A stretch of 32,979 nucleotides of DNA, taken from the NCBI GenBank assembly GCA_030685215.1, contig JAUXQB010000011.1:1-32979 (forward strand), in the 5' to 3' direction. Both the position numbers and the translations under genes were made by a program. The stretch comes from Actinomycetota bacterium (GTDB lineage: Bacteria; Actinomycetota; Acidimicrobiia; Acidimicrobiales; Ilumatobacteraceae). The notes beneath the pieces were generated by a model that saw nothing but the letters and a program-made list of their open reading frames with translations, was not told the DNA's origin and ran no database searches. Each line of letters starts with the position of its first letter. The stretch's first letter is position 1. Shown in pieces: positions 24,897 through 32,979 of this stretch.

Positions 24897-26045
24897 ATGC
24901 AGTGCAGGGCAGCGGTGCTGCACGGCATCGAGCAGCAGTGGCAGATCGAGGAGATCACCGTCGACCCACCCAAGGTCGGTGAGCTCATCGTGCAGTGGAA
25001 GGTCGCGGGCATGTGCCACAGCGACGAGCACTTCGTCACCGGCGACATCGTGCCGCCGGCCGAGATGCTCGAAGCTGCTGGCATGCCCCCGTTCTTCCCC
25101 ATCATCGGCGGTCATGAGGGCTCGGGCATCGTGGTCGAGGTCGGCCCCGGTGTCACCAGCGTGCAGCCCGGCGACCACGTGTCGGCCAGCTTCATCCCGT
25201 CGTGCGGTCGCTGCCGGTTCTGCAGCACCGGCCGTCAGAACCTCTGCGACGCAGGCGCGGGAACGATGCAGAACGGCATGATCACCGACGGCACCAGCCG
25301 CCACTTCTTCAACGGCGAGCCGATCAAGATGATGGCCAAGCTGGGCACGTTCAGCCAGTACAGCGCGGTTGCCGAGGCGTCGGTCATCAAGGTCGACGAC
25401 GACCTGCCGCTCGACGTGGTCGCGCTCGTGTCGTGCGGTGTCGCCACCGGTTGGGGCTCGGCCACCAACCGTGCCGACGTGCGGCCCGGCGACACCGTCG
25501 TGGTGGTCGGCATCGGTGGCATCGGCATCAACGCGGTGCAGGGCGCGGCAATGGCCGGCGCCAAGCGCGTCATCGCGGTCGACCCGGTGGAGTTCAAGCG
25601 CGAGAAGGCGATGGAGTTCGGCGCCACGCACACGTTCGCCTCCATGGAGGAAGCGATGGCTGCGGTCACCGAGCTCACGTGGGGCCAGATGGCCGAGAAG
25701 GTCATCATGACCCCCGGCGTGCTGCACGGCGAGATGATGCAGCTGGGCACGGCGCTGGCCGGCAAGGGCGGCACCATCGTGGTCACCGGTCTCGCACCTG
25801 CGGCGCAGACCGAGTCGTCGGTGAACCTGTTCGAACTGGCCATGTGGAACAAGGAGATCAAGGGCACCATCTTCGGGTCGCTGAACCCGCGCCACGACAT
25901 CCCCAAGCTGCTGGGTCTGTACCGCGAGGGCCAGCTGAAGCTCGACGAACTGATCACCCGCCGCTACACCCTCGACCAGATCAACGTCGGCTACCAGGCC
26001 ATGCGCGACGGCGAGAACCTGCGAGGCGTGATCATGTATGACTGA
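24897..26045 (+). CDS. NDMA-dependent (mycofactocin-type) zinc alcohol dehydrogenase 2
   Basis: A 382-residue paralogue of the preceding gene. Catalytic zinc ligands are Cys40 (CHSDEH), His73-Glu74 (GGHEG) and the Cys in LVSCGVATGWG. Structural zinc ligands are Cys103, Cys106, Cys109 and Cys117. The Rossmann motif is VGIGGIGINAV. It has an eight- to nine-residue insertion before GGHEG (EMLEAAGMPPFFP), close to the substrate cleft, so its alcohol specificity probably differs from that of dehydrogenase 1. The ATG at 24897 follows the previous stop by two bases. Its own stop overlaps the MoxR start by eight bases. Confidence 0.92.
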   Translation: MQCRAAVLHGIEQQWQIEEITVDPPKVGELIVQWKVAGMCHSDEHFVTGDIVPPAEMLEAAGMPPFFPIIGGHEGSGIVVEVGPGVTSVQPGDHVSASFIPSCGRCRFCSTGRQNLCDAGAGTMQNGMITDGTSRHFFNGEPIKMMAKLGTFSQYSAVAEASVIKVDDDLPLDVVALVSCGVATGWGSATNRADVRPGDTVVVVGIGGIGINAVQGAAMAGAKRVIAVDPVEFKREKAMEFGATHTFASMEEAMAAVTELTWGQMAEKVIMTPGVLHGEMMQLGTALAGKGGTIVVTGLAPAAQTESSVNLFELAMWNKEIKGTIFGSLNPRHDIPKLLGLYREGQLKLDELITRRYTLDQINVGYQAMRDGENLRGVIMYD

Positions 26046-26982
26046 CTCGTCCGCGAACGGGTCCGGCGGGTTGATGAACCGGGTGCTCGGCCGCGTGGTC
26101 GGCCGAGCGCGTGAGATCGAGCTGGTGGTGGCCGCGCTCGCCGCCGATCGGCACGTGCTGCTGGAGGGCCCGCCCGGTACCGGCAAGAGCACGCTGCTGC
26201 GCGCCGTGGCCGACGAGTTGGGCCTCGGCTTCGAGTTCGTCGAGGGCAACGCCGAGCTCACCCCGGCGCGCCTGGTCGGCCACTTCGACCCGGCCCGAGT
26301 GCTGTCTGACGGCTACGACCCCGACGTGTTCGTCGACGGTCCGTTGGTCACCGCGATGCGCGACGGCTCGCTGCTCTACGTGGAGGAGATCAACCGCATC
26401 CCGGAGGAGACGCTCAACGTGCTCATCACTGTCATGAGCGAGCGCGAGCTGCACGTGCCGCGGTTGGGTCGGGTCGCGGCTGCCGCCGGCTTCCGGCTGG
26501 TGGCGGCGATGAACCCGTTCGACGCCATCGGCACCGCGCGCATCAGCAGCGCGGTGTACGACCGCGTGTGCAGGCTCGCGGTGGGTTACCAGGACGCCGC
26601 TGACGAGGTGGCCATCGTGCAACGTGCGCTGCCCGGTACCGCCACCGACCCCGAATGGTTGGCCGGCGCGGTGGTAGTGGTGCGCCGCACACGCACACAC
26701 CCCGACGTGCGCATCGGTTCCTCGGTGCGCGGCGCCATCGACGCCGCGGCCGTCGCCGCTTCGCTGTCGTCGTTGCGCGGTCTGCCCGCCACCGATCCGA
26801 CGGTGGGCCTCGACGCCGCGCTGGTCGCGCTCAGTGGCCGCCTGCGACTGCGCGAGGGCTGCACGCGCAGTGCGGAAGACATCGTCACCGAGCTGTGGCG
26901 CGAGGTGTTCCGGCCGCCCACCACCGACGAGGCCGGTGGTGAGGGAAAAGTGGCAGCCCCGAGCGGGGCGACCAGGGGCTGA
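26038..26982 (+). CDS. MoxR-family AAA+ ATPase
   Basis: A 314-residue AAA+ protein. Walker A is GPPGTGKS (44-51). The pre-sensor segment VEGNAELTPARLVGHFDP and the Walker B LLYVEEINRIPEE are typical of MoxR. Sensor 1 is AAMNPFD, and an arginine-finger region lies near ARISSAVYDRVCRL. MoxR proteins work with VWA partners as chaperones that activate or load metal into enzymes. The ATG at 26038 overlaps the end of dehydrogenase 2 by eight bases, so it belongs to the same operon; Met13 is a second possible start. The VWA gene follows. Confidence 0.92.
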   Translation: MTDSSANGSGGLMNRVLGRVVGRAREIELVVAALAADRHVLLEGPPGTGKSTLLRAVADELGLGFEFVEGNAELTPARLVGHFDPARVLSDGYDPDVFVDGPLVTAMRDGSLLYVEEINRIPEETLNVLITVMSERELHVPRLGRVAAAAGFRLVAAMNPFDAIGTARISSAVYDRVCRLAVGYQDAADEVAIVQRALPGTATDPEWLAGAVVVVRRTRTHPDVRIGSSVRGAIDAAAVAASLSSLRGLPATDPTVGLDAALVALSGRLRLREGCTRSAEDIVTELWREVFRPPTTDEAGGEGKVAAPSGATRG

Positions 26983-26996
26983 GCCCGCCGCCGCAG

Positions 26997-27920
26997 GTGA
27001 AGGAAGGCGACGAGGCCGATGCCGAGGTCGCGAACAGCCAGAAGCGCACCACCTCACGGCGTGAGCTGTCGCGCAACCCGCGCTTCGAGCAGGTGTCGCC
27101 GGAGGTGGGCGAGCTCGACGAGCAGGCCATCGACGACGGCATGCGCGACGACCCGGACGAGACGCTCGCGATGCTGGCCGACCTGGTCGGTGCCACCGAT
27201 CGCCGGTTGCGGGAACTGGCCAAGCGGCTCGCCGGTTCGCTGTTCATCGACGTCGCTCGCCGTGGTCCGGTGCGTCCGCGTGGGGTGGGCACGTTGCGCG
27301 ACCTGCCGTACCGGCCCGATGGTGGCGACCTCGACATCGATGCCAGCCTGGAGGCGATCATGGAGGGCCGCGGGGGAGCCATCGACGCCGAGCGGCTACG
27401 AGTGCGTGGCTGGGTGAAGCCCACCACGGCCATCTGCCTGCTCGTCGATCGCAGCGGCTCGATGGGCGGTAAGCCCTTGGCCACCGCCGCACTCGCCGCG
27501 GCCGCGGTGGCCAGTCGCGCTCCGGCCGACTACAGCGTGCTCGCGTTCGGCAAGGACGTCGTGGTGGCCAAGGGCCAGCTGACGCCGAAGCCGAGCGACC
27601 TGGTGGTGAACGACGTGCTCTCGTTGCGCGGCTTCGGCACCACCGACCTCGCCGGCGCGCTGCGGGTGGCCGCCACCCAGCTCGAACGCAGCCGTGCCGG
27701 CCGCAAGGTGACGGTGTTGCTCAGTGACTGCCGGGCCACTGTCGACGGCGACGCCGTGGCCGCGGCCGGCGGCGTGGGCGAGCTGGTGGTCGTGGCGCCC
27801 GACTCCGACTGCGACGAAGCGCAGGCCTTCGCCGCTCGCGCCGGCGCCCGCTGCATCACCATCAGCGGCCCCAGCCAGGTGGCCGAAGCCCTCACCCACG
27901 CCCTCGACCGTCGCAGCTGA
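26997..27920 (+). CDS. VWA-domain protein, partner of the MoxR ATPase
   Basis: A 307-residue protein. Residues 1-140 are charged and mostly helical. Residues about 143-305 are a von Willebrand factor A domain with a complete MIDAS metal site, DRSGSM (Asp151, Ser153, Ser155), and the Thr of GFGTTDLAGAL. It has no signal peptide or membrane segment and should be cytosolic. The pairing with MoxR follows the well-known MoxR-VWA (CoxD-CoxE-like) module. The GTG at 26997 is the only start codon in frame near the MoxR stop (14-base gap). It closes the operon and is followed by a nested palindrome. Confidence 0.88.
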   Translation: MKEGDEADAEVANSQKRTTSRRELSRNPRFEQVSPEVGELDEQAIDDGMRDDPDETLAMLADLVGATDRRLRELAKRLAGSLFIDVARRGPVRPRGVGTLRDLPYRPDGGDLDIDASLEAIMEGRGGAIDAERLRVRGWVKPTTAICLLVDRSGSMGGKPLATAALAAAAVASRAPADYSVLAFGKDVVVAKGQLTPKPSDLVVNDVLSLRGFGTTDLAGALRVAATQLERSRAGRKVTVLLSDCRATVDGDAVAAAGGVGELVVVAPDSDCDEAQAFAARAGARCITISGPSQVAEALTHALDRRS

Positions 27921-27932
27921 ACCAGGGTCGAG

Positions 27933-28017
27933 CCGAGGCTTTCCTCCAACCGAGGCTCACGTCCAGGGTTTGCCCGCACAAACCCTCGGAAGGGGTTGCT
28001 CTGGACGAAAGCCTCGG
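27933..28017. terminator. 85-bp nested palindrome between convergent genes
   Basis: The outer arms CCGAGGCTTTC (27933-27943) and GAAAGCCTCGG (28007-28017) are perfect 11-bp inverted repeats. Inside, CGTCCAG (27960-27966) pairs with CTGGACG (28001-28007). At the centre AGGGTTTG (27965-27972) pairs with CAAACCCT (27979-27986) across a six-base loop. A second CCGAGGCT at 27950-27957 offers an alternative partner for the right arm. It lies between the VWA and LCP stops, so a bidirectional terminator is the simplest role; a small mobile repeat is the alternative. Confidence 0.6.
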
Positions 28018-28027
28018 ACGGGACGGG

Positions 28028-29323
28028 TCAGCAGGCGATGGAGTCGTCGGGGAGGATGTCGCCCTTGAGGTTCTCCTCGGGCTGCAGGCTGGTGGTGGGA
28101 GCGACGGTGGTGGCCGTGGTCGCTGCCGTGGTGGTGGTGACGCCGGTGCCGGTGGTGGTGGGGCCGACCGACGTGGTAGTGGTCTCGAACGCCTGGTCGG
28201 GTGCGCCCACGAGCGGGGCGACGCCGCGGAAGATGTTGAGGATGGCAACCATGTTGTCGCCCTTGATGCGCGGCTCGAGCACGTCGTTGCCGCTGACGAT
28301 GAGACGGCTGGTCTCGATCTGGTAGGTGCGGATACCGGCCGGGTCGATGTCCTTCAGCACGCCGGCGAACTCGAGCATGTCGTTGAGGGTGAAGCCGTCC
28401 TCGGTGACGATGTCGGTCTGCAGCGACTCGATGAGCGCACGCGCCACGCCCGGGTCGAACACGCCTTGCTCGAGTGCGGCCGACAACGTGCGGCGGAGGA
28501 AGTCCTGCTGCCGGGAGATGCGGCCGAGATCCGAGGCGCGATCCTCGTTGGCCACGCCGTTCTCATCGACCCACTTGAGGTGACGCGAGCGCACGTAGGC
28601 GAGCGCCTCGTCGCCGCTGAACGTGTGGCACCCTGCCGGCACGTCGAGCCCGACGTTCTTGTCGATGATGCGAGTGGCGAACGGCACGGTGACGCCACCG
28701 ACGGCATCGACGATGCGCTTGAAGGCGCAGAAGTCGACCTGGATGTAGTGGTCGACCTGGATGCCGAAGTTGTCGTAGATGGTCTGCGCGAGCAGCGAGT
28801 AGTCGTCCTTGATGTACGCCGAGTTGATGCGGTTCTTACCCTTGCCGGGGATCTTCACCCACAGGTCGCGAGGGAACGACAGCACCGCGGCCTGGCGCGT
28901 GACCGGGTCGACGCGCATGATCATGATGGTGTCGCTGCGGTTGCCGATGTTCTCGCGGGTGGGGTCGGCGGCGCCGGCCCACGGCGAGTCGGGGTCGACG
29001 CAGGCGTTCGAGTCGGAGCCGGCGATGAGGAAGTTCTGCGCCTGCGGGTCCGCGGGCGGGAAGGTCTCGGGTACGCCCGTGCTGGTGGGGGCGCCGCCGC
29101 CGGTGTCGTCGGGCCCGGCCGGCTGCTGCGCCGGTGCAGTGGTGTTGACCACCACCGACTCTGTCTGCAGCCGCTGGTCGAGCTGCTGCTTGCCGTAGAC
29201 GAGCGCTCCGGCGCCGACGAGACAGGCGATGACCACCACGATGTTGAGCGCCAGCACGGCCCGCTGCGTGTTGGTGTGGCGAGGCGTGTACGGCTTCGAC
29301 GGCTCGACGGGGGGCGTCTCCAT
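28028..29323 (-). CDS. LytR-CpsA-Psr (LCP) family cell-wall glycopolymer ligase
   Basis: A 431-residue membrane enzyme. LCP proteins attach glycopolymers (teichoic acid or arabinogalactan types) from lipid carriers to peptidoglycan. A short cytosolic N-terminus is followed by one membrane helix (about 22-43) and a Thr/Pro linker. The LCP domain then shows IGNRSDTIMIMRVDP, LSFPRDLWVKIPG, KNRINSAY and GDEALAYVRSRHLKW, which include the conserved Asp and Arg residues that bind the pyrophosphate lipid. The C-terminal tail is very Thr-rich. The Met at 29323 has TAGCCT nine bases upstream. The next gene on this strand is an L,D-transpeptidase, also a cell-wall enzyme. Confidence 0.92.
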   Translation of the reverse strand: METPPVEPSKPYTPRHTNTQRAVLALNIVVVIACLVGAGALVYGKQQLDQRLQTESVVVNTTAPAQQPAGPDDTGGGAPTSTGVPETFPPADPQAQNFLIAGSDSNACVDPDSPWAGAADPTRENIGNRSDTIMIMRVDPVTRQAAVLSFPRDLWVKIPGKGKNRINSAYIKDDYSLLAQTIYDNFGIQVDHYIQVDFCAFKRIVDAVGGVTVPFATRIIDKNVGLDVPAGCHTFSGDEALAYVRSRHLKWVDENGVANEDRASDLGRISRQQDFLRRTLSAALEQGVFDPGVARALIESLQTDIVTEDGFTLNDMLEFAGVLKDIDPAGIRTYQIETSRLIVSGNDVLEPRIKGDNMVAILNIFRGVAPLVGAPDQAFETTTTSVGPTTTGTGVTTTTAATTATTVAPTTSLQPEENLKGDILPDDSIAC

Positions 29324-29338
29324 GATCGTGCAAGGCTA
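29321..29338 (-). promoter_or_regulatory. Putative promoter -10 of the LCP gene
   Basis: TAGCCT (29338-29333), nine bases, then ATG (29323-29321). No ribosome binding site. Confidence 0.45.
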
Positions 29339-29401
29339 GCGGCCGCGTCGTGCGAGGTCAGGTCGGGTGCGCGTGACCTGTGACCGGGAACCGGACGCCG
29401 A

Positions 29402-29435
29402 CTACCAGATGACGACGACTACCAGATCACGACGA
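29402..29435. repeat. 17-bp tandem duplication across the L,D-transpeptidase stop codon
   Basis: 29402-29418 and 29419-29435 differ at one base of 17 (CTACCAGATGACGACGA and CTACCAGATCACGACGA). The copy at 29419 holds the last codons and the TAG stop of the L,D-transpeptidase; the other copy lies just downstream. Confidence 0.85.
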
Positions 29436-30135
29436 CTTTGGTGCCGATGCCGGCCCAGGCCCACATGAACTGCGCGTCGGCGGTGCTCTGGCGCACGCAG
29501 CCGCTCGACAGCGCCTGGCCGAGTTGGCTGTCGCTCTGCAACGGCACCCCGTTGGAGCGCGGGATCTCGTGGAAGCCGATGTTGTCGCCGCTGGGGCCCT
29601 TGGTGAACCGGACCATCCAACGCATGCACGTGGTGGGGTGGTTGATGTTGCACGTGTACGACGACCGGGAGAACACGGAGTACGTGCCCGTGTTCGGCTG
29701 GCTGAGGCGGCCCGACACGAGATAGGTGCGGGCGACCCGGCCATCGGCTTCGACCACCCACACCCGCATGCGGCTCTTCGAGTAGACGACCCGCCGGCCG
29801 GTGCCGGTGTTGGCGGGCACGGCGTAGGGCGACGGCGCGATGGTGGGCGGCACGGTCGGGGGCGCGGTGGGCGGCGGCAGCGTGGGTGCCGCCTGCACGG
29901 CCGTGCCGCGAGTGGCCGGCACCATCGTGCTCGGCGGCTGGCTCGACGTGGTGGTGCTCGCGACGGTGGTGCTCGTCGCGGGTTGGGTGGTGGTGGGCTC
30001 GGTCGTGGACGGCGCGCTCGTGGACGGCTCGGTGGTGCTGCCCGACGACGCGCTCGCGAGCGGTGCGCCGGGCACCAGCAGGCCCGCGCCGGCAACGACG
30101 GCCACGAGCATGGAGACGAGAGAGAGCCGCCGCAT
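29419..30135 (-). CDS. L,D-transpeptidase (YkuD domain), secreted
   Basis: A 238-residue exported enzyme that forms 3-3 crosslinks in peptidoglycan or links proteins to it. The signal peptide or anchor covers about 1-29 (to LASA). A Ser/Thr/Pro/Ala linker spans about 30-105. The YkuD domain follows, with RVVYSKSRMRVWVVEADG, the His of GFHEIP (His189) and the catalytic SSGCVR (Cys213). The ATG at 30135 opens the signal peptide. It lies 11 bases after the valS stop, and the TAG of valS forms the start of its TAGCTT hexamer. A 17-bp tandem duplication covers its own stop codon. Confidence 0.92.
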   Translation of the reverse strand: MRRLSLVSMLVAVVAGAGLLVPGAPLASASSGSTTEPSTSAPSTTEPTTTQPATSTTVASTTTSSQPPSTMVPATRGTAVQAAPTLPPPTAPPTVPPTIAPSPYAVPANTGTGRRVVYSKSRMRVWVVEADGRVARTYLVSGRLSQPNTGTYSVFSRSSYTCNINHPTTCMRWMVRFTKGPSGDNIGFHEIPRSNGVPLQSDSQLGQALSSGCVRQSTADAQFMWAWAGIGTKVVVIW

Positions 30136-30149
30136 GGCCGACCAAGCTA
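30133..30149 (-). promoter_or_regulatory. Putative leaderless promoter -10 overlapping the valS stop codon
   Basis: TAGCTT (30149-30144), eight bases, then ATG (30135-30133). The first three bases are the valS stop codon. Confidence 0.45.
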
Positions 30150-32753
30150 CCCCTGTGACGGGCTGCGGTCCATGGGTGGTTCCCCGGGAGCGAGCGTCAC
30201 CTGGCAGCCGAGTGCGGCGGCGGTCTCGTAGCGAACCTCGGCGATCGACCCCGCATCGCGCAGATCGCCCTCCGCGACGGCGATGGCCGCATGCATCTCG
30301 GCCGGCGCCTGCACGACCAGCAACGACACTGCAACCTTCTGGCTCACCTTCGCCTCGGTCTTCGCGCGGCGGATGGCGGCGAGCACCTCGCACACCGGGT
30401 CGAGCAGCGCGGCATCGGCGCTGCCACCGACGGCCTCGTCGGTGGGCCACGGCTGCGCATGGACCGAACCCTGCTGCCACCAGCTCCAGACCTCTTCGGT
30501 GACGAACGGGATGAACGGTGCGAACAGCCGGTGCTGCACGTGGAGCGCGATGCGCAGCGCAGCTCGGGCAGATGCAGCAGACGCCTCGCCGGCCGTGCCG
30601 TGCGCGCGGCCCTTGACCAGCTCGACGTAGTCGTCGCAGAACCACCAGAAGAACGCTTCCGTGCGCTCGAGCGCGCGGGCGTAGTCGAACTCCTCGAACG
30701 CGGCGGTGGCGTCGGCGACGACGTCTTCCAGCTTGGCGAGCATCGCCTGGTCGACCGCTTCCGTGACGTCGGCGTCGGGTGCGGCCTCGCCGACACCGAG
30801 CACGAACTTGGTGGCGTTGAGCAGCTTGGTGGCCAACTTGCGGCCGATCTTCATCTGGCCCTCGTCGAGCGCGGTGTCGACACCGGGGCGACCGCCCGCG
30901 GCCCAGTAGCGGATGGCGTCGGTGCCGTACTGCTCGATCAGCGTGAGGGGAGTGACGACGTTGCCCTTGCTCTTCGACATCTTCTTGCGGTCGGGGTCGA
31001 GGATGAAGCCCGACAGTGCCGCGTTCGACCACGGCGCGCAGCCGTGCTCGTGGTGGCTGCGCACCATGGTGGAGAACAGCCAGGTGCGGATGATGTCGTG
31101 CGCCTGCGGGCGCAGGTCCATGGGGAACACTCGCGAGAACAGCTCGTCGGTCTCCTCCCACGCACTCGCGATCTGCGGCGTCAGCGAACTGGTGGCCCAC
31201 GTGTCCATCACGTCGGGGTCGCCGATGAACCCGCCCGGCACACCGCGCTGGTCGTCGGAGTAGCCGACGGGGCAGTCGGTGCTGGGGTCGATCGGCAGTT
31301 CCGCCTCGGTGGGCACGAGCACCTGGTCGTGCACCGGGTTGCCGTCGGCGTCGAGGCCGTACCAGACGGGGATGGGCACGCCGAAGTAGCGCTGGCGACT
31401 GATCAGCCAGTCGCCGTTGAGGCCGCCGACCCAGTTGTCGTAGCGGTGACGCATGTACGGCGGGTGCCACGTGAGGTCGCCGCCGCGGGCGACGAGCGCG
31501 TCGCGCAGTGCGTCGTCGCGGCCGCCGTTGCGGATGTACCACTGGCGGGTGGCGACGATCTCGAGCGGGCGCGAGCCACGCTCGTAGAACTTCACCGGGT
31601 GCGTGATGGGGCGCGCGTCGCCGAGCATCTCGCCGCTGGCCTGCAGCAGCTCGACGACCTTGCGTTGCGCCTGCTTCGGTGCCAGGCCGGCGATCTGCCC
31701 ATAGGCCTCGACGCCCGCGGGAGTGGTGATCCAGGCCGGTGTCTCGCTCGCGAAGCGACCGTCGAACCCGATGAGCGCGCGTGACGGCAGGTTCAGCTCG
31801 CGCCACCAGGTGACGTCGGTGACGTCGCCGAAGGTGCAGATCATCGCCATGCCGGTGCCCTTCTCCGGGTCGGCGAGGTGGTGAGCGAGGATGGGCACCT
31901 CGACCTCGAACAGCGGGGTGCGCACCGTGGTACCGAACAGCGGCTGGTAGCGCGGGTCGTCGGGGTGAGCGACCATGGCGACGCAGCTGGCGAGCAGCTC
32001 GGGACGAGTGGTGTCGATGAGCAGGTCGCCGGTGCCGTGCTGCAGCGCCGATGCGGTGCGATGGAACGCCAGCTGGTGGTACGAGCCGGGGACGTCGCGG
32101 TCCTCCATCTCCGCCTGCGCGACTGCGGTGCGCTCGTCGATGTCGTAGAGCGTGGGCGCGTCCTGCTGGTACGCCTCGCCGCGTGCGAGGTTGCGTAGGA
32201 ACGCGCGTTGGCTGATGCGCCGCGCACGGTCGCCGATGGTGGTGTAGAGCAGCGACCAGTCGACGGAGAGGCCGAGGCGGCGGAACAGGCCCTCGAACAC
32301 GGCTTCGTCCTCGTGCGTGACGCGGTAGCAGAGGTCGACGAAGTTGGGGCGGCTGGCCGCGATGGCGCGGTGGTCCTTGGGAACGTCGCCGAAGAACGGT
32401 GGCTGGAAGTCGGGATCGAACGCGACCGTGGGGTCGCAGCGGACGCCGGTGACGTTCTGCACGCGGCGCTCGGTGGCGAGGCCGTTGTCGTCCCACCCCA
32501 TCGGGTAGAAGACGGCCTTGCCCTGCATGCGCTGGTAACGGGCGATGGTGTCGGTGTGGGTGTAGCTGAACACGTGGCCGATGTGCAGCGAACCGCTGAC
32601 GGTGGGCGGCGGCGTGTCGATGGCGAACACCTGGTCGCGGGTTGCGGCACGGTCGAACCGGTACACGCCGTCGGCCTCCCACTGCTGCATCCAGTGAGCC
32701 TCGATGCCGTCGAGCGACGGCTTGTCAGGAATGTTCGACGTGCCAGCTTCCAT
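30147..32753 (-). CDS. valS: Valine-tRNA ligase
   Basis: An 868-residue class I aminoacyl-tRNA synthetase that charges tRNA-Val. The HIGH signature is at 57-60 ([15 protein letters not shown]) and KMSKS at 591-595. The editing domain (CP1, about 215-380) contains [19 protein letters not shown], the site that removes mischarged Thr. The anticodon-binding domain and a short C-terminal region complete it ([36 protein letters not shown]). The start at 32753 has TAGCCT nine bases upstream. It is divergent from cysS. Confidence 0.97.
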   Translation of the reverse strand: MEAGTSNIPDKPSLDGIEAHWMQQWEADGVYRFDRAATRDQVFAIDTPPPTVSGSLHIGHVFSYTHTDTIARYQRMQGKAVFYPMGWDDNGLATERRVQNVTGVRCDPTVAFDPDFQPPFFGDVPKDHRAIAASRPNFVDLCYRVTHEDEAVFEGLFRRLGLSVDWSLLYTTIGDRARRISQRAFLRNLARGEAYQQDAPTLYDIDERTAVAQAEMEDRDVPGSYHQLAFHRTASALQHGTGDLLIDTTRPELLASCVAMVAHPDDPRYQPLFGTTVRTPLFEVEVPILAHHLADPEKGTGMAMICTFGDVTDVTWWRELNLPSRALIGFDGRFASETPAWITTPAGVEAYGQIAGLAPKQAQRKVVELLQASGEMLGDARPITHPVKFYERGSRPLEIVATRQWYIRNGGRDDALRDALVARGGDLTWHPPYMRHRYDNWVGGLNGDWLISRQRYFGVPIPVWYGLDADGNPVHDQVLVPTEAELPIDPSTDCPVGYSDDQRGVPGGFIGDPDVMDTWATSSLTPQIASAWEETDELFSRVFPMDLRPQAHDIIRTWLFSTMVRSHHEHGCAPWSNAALSGFILDPDRKKMSKSKGNVVTPLTLIEQYGTDAIRYWAAGGRPGVDTALDEGQMKIGRKLATKLLNATKFVLGVGEAAPDADVTEAVDQAMLAKLEDVVADATAAFEEFDYARALERTEAFFWWFCDDYVELVKGRAHGTAGEASAASARAALRIALHVQHRLFAPFIPFVTEEVWSWWQQGSVHAQPWPTDEAVGGSADAALLDPVCEVLAAIRRAKTEAKVSQKVAVSLLVVQAPAEMHAAIAVAEGDLRDAGSIAEVRYETAAALGCQVTLAPGEPPMDRSPSQG

Positions 32754-32768
32754 AGATCGGCAAGGCTA
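32751..32768 (-). promoter_or_regulatory. Putative promoter -10 of valS
   Basis: TAGCCT (32768-32763), nine bases, then ATG (32753-32751). It shares the divergent gap with the cysS promoter. Confidence 0.45.
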
Positions 32769-32827
32769 CCGATGCCGCTGGTTCCCGAGCCGATGGAATC
32801 TCCCGGCGACGCTCGGTGACCGGCCCG

Positions 32828-32844
32828 TAGGCTGTGGGCCCATG
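32828..32844 (+). promoter_or_regulatory. Putative leaderless promoter -10 of cysS
   Basis: TAGGCT (32828-32833), eight bases, then ATG (32842). No ribosome binding site. Confidence 0.5.
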
Positions 32845-32979
32845 CTGCGCCTGTACGACACCGCCACCAGAGAGGTACGTGAGCTCGCCCTGCGCGAGCC
32901 TGGCTCGGTGAGCATGTACCTGTGCGGGCCCACGGTCTACGGGCCGCCGCACATCGGTCACGGGCGGGCCACGCTGGTG
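32842..32979 (+). CDS. cysS: Cysteine-tRNA ligase, N-terminal part
   Basis: The gene is cut by the window edge; 46 codons are visible. The frame begins [12 protein letters not shown] and reaches [22 protein letters not shown]. The zinc-ligand Cys in CGPTVY and the HIGH motif are those of cysteinyl-tRNA synthetase. The related mycothiol ligase MshC usually reads CGITPYDATHLGH at this point, so CysS is favoured. The ATG at 32842 has TAGGCT eight bases upstream. It is divergent from valS. Confidence 0.88.
   Translation, partial: MLRLYDTATREVRELALREPGSVSMYLCGPTVYGPPHIGHGRATLV

Noticed and set aside
30150-32682. Upstream part of a long minus-strand frame that continues into the L,D-transpeptidase
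   Set aside because: It is a shifted reading of valS with Arg-rich nonsense sequence. The transpeptidase signal peptide begins at 30135 and has its own start signal.
32842-32979. Mycothiol ligase MshC as an identity for the gene at the right edge
   Set aside because: The visible motif [15 protein letters not shown] fits cysteinyl-tRNA synthetase better than MshC, which usually has CGITPYDATHLGH.

Overview
The window is high-GC DNA with tightly packed genes. It looks chromosomal and actinobacterial. The presence of mycofactocin genes, tandem NDMA-type alcohol dehydrogenases, Thr/Ser-rich envelope proteins and leaderless start signals suggests Acidimicrobiia or a relative; that placement is an inference from gene content. 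I see no tRNA, rRNA, CRISPR array, insertion sequence or phage gene.

Layout. 1-2.2 kb: the N-terminal part of a pyridoxal-phosphate decarboxylase (minus, cut by the window edge), divergent from two alpha/beta hydrolases. 2.2-6.1 kb: two small lipoproteins (minus), then guaA and a secreted NlpC/P60 peptidoglycan hydrolase. 6.1-10.8 kb: a phosphotransferase/dienelactone-hydrolase pair, convergent with an acyl-CoA synthetase, a VOC protein and a pirin. 10.8-12.7 kb: one reading frame joining a HAD phosphatase, a membrane segment and a GH18 glycosidase. 12.8-15.2 kb: a thioredoxin-reductase-like protein and a His-rich methyltransferase, divergent from an XRE-cupin regulator. 15.3-16.7 kb: a membrane GAF-GGDEF diguanylate cyclase.

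16.7-27.9 kb is the most distinctive part. On the minus strand run mftA, mftB, mftC (mycofactocin precursor, chaperone and radical SAM maturase), plsY and an FadH/OYE-type oxidoreductase. On the plus strand, starting from the same short intergenic region, run a HelD-like helicase, an ornithine-cyclodeaminase-like protein, two tandem NDMA-type zinc alcohol dehydrogenases, a MoxR ATPase and a VWA protein. The cofactor maker and its probable client dehydrogenases therefore lie side by side. mftD, mftE and mftF are not in the window.

27.9-33 kb: an 85-bp nested palindrome, then an LCP cell-wall ligase, an L,D-transpeptidase and valS (all minus), and the start of cysS (plus, cut by the edge).

Most transcription units begin with TANNNT 6-10 bases (most often 7) before an ATG or GTG and no ribosome binding site, which is the signature of leaderless transcripts. 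I used this to choose starts. Twice the TAG stop codon of the upstream gene forms the first three bases of that hexamer.
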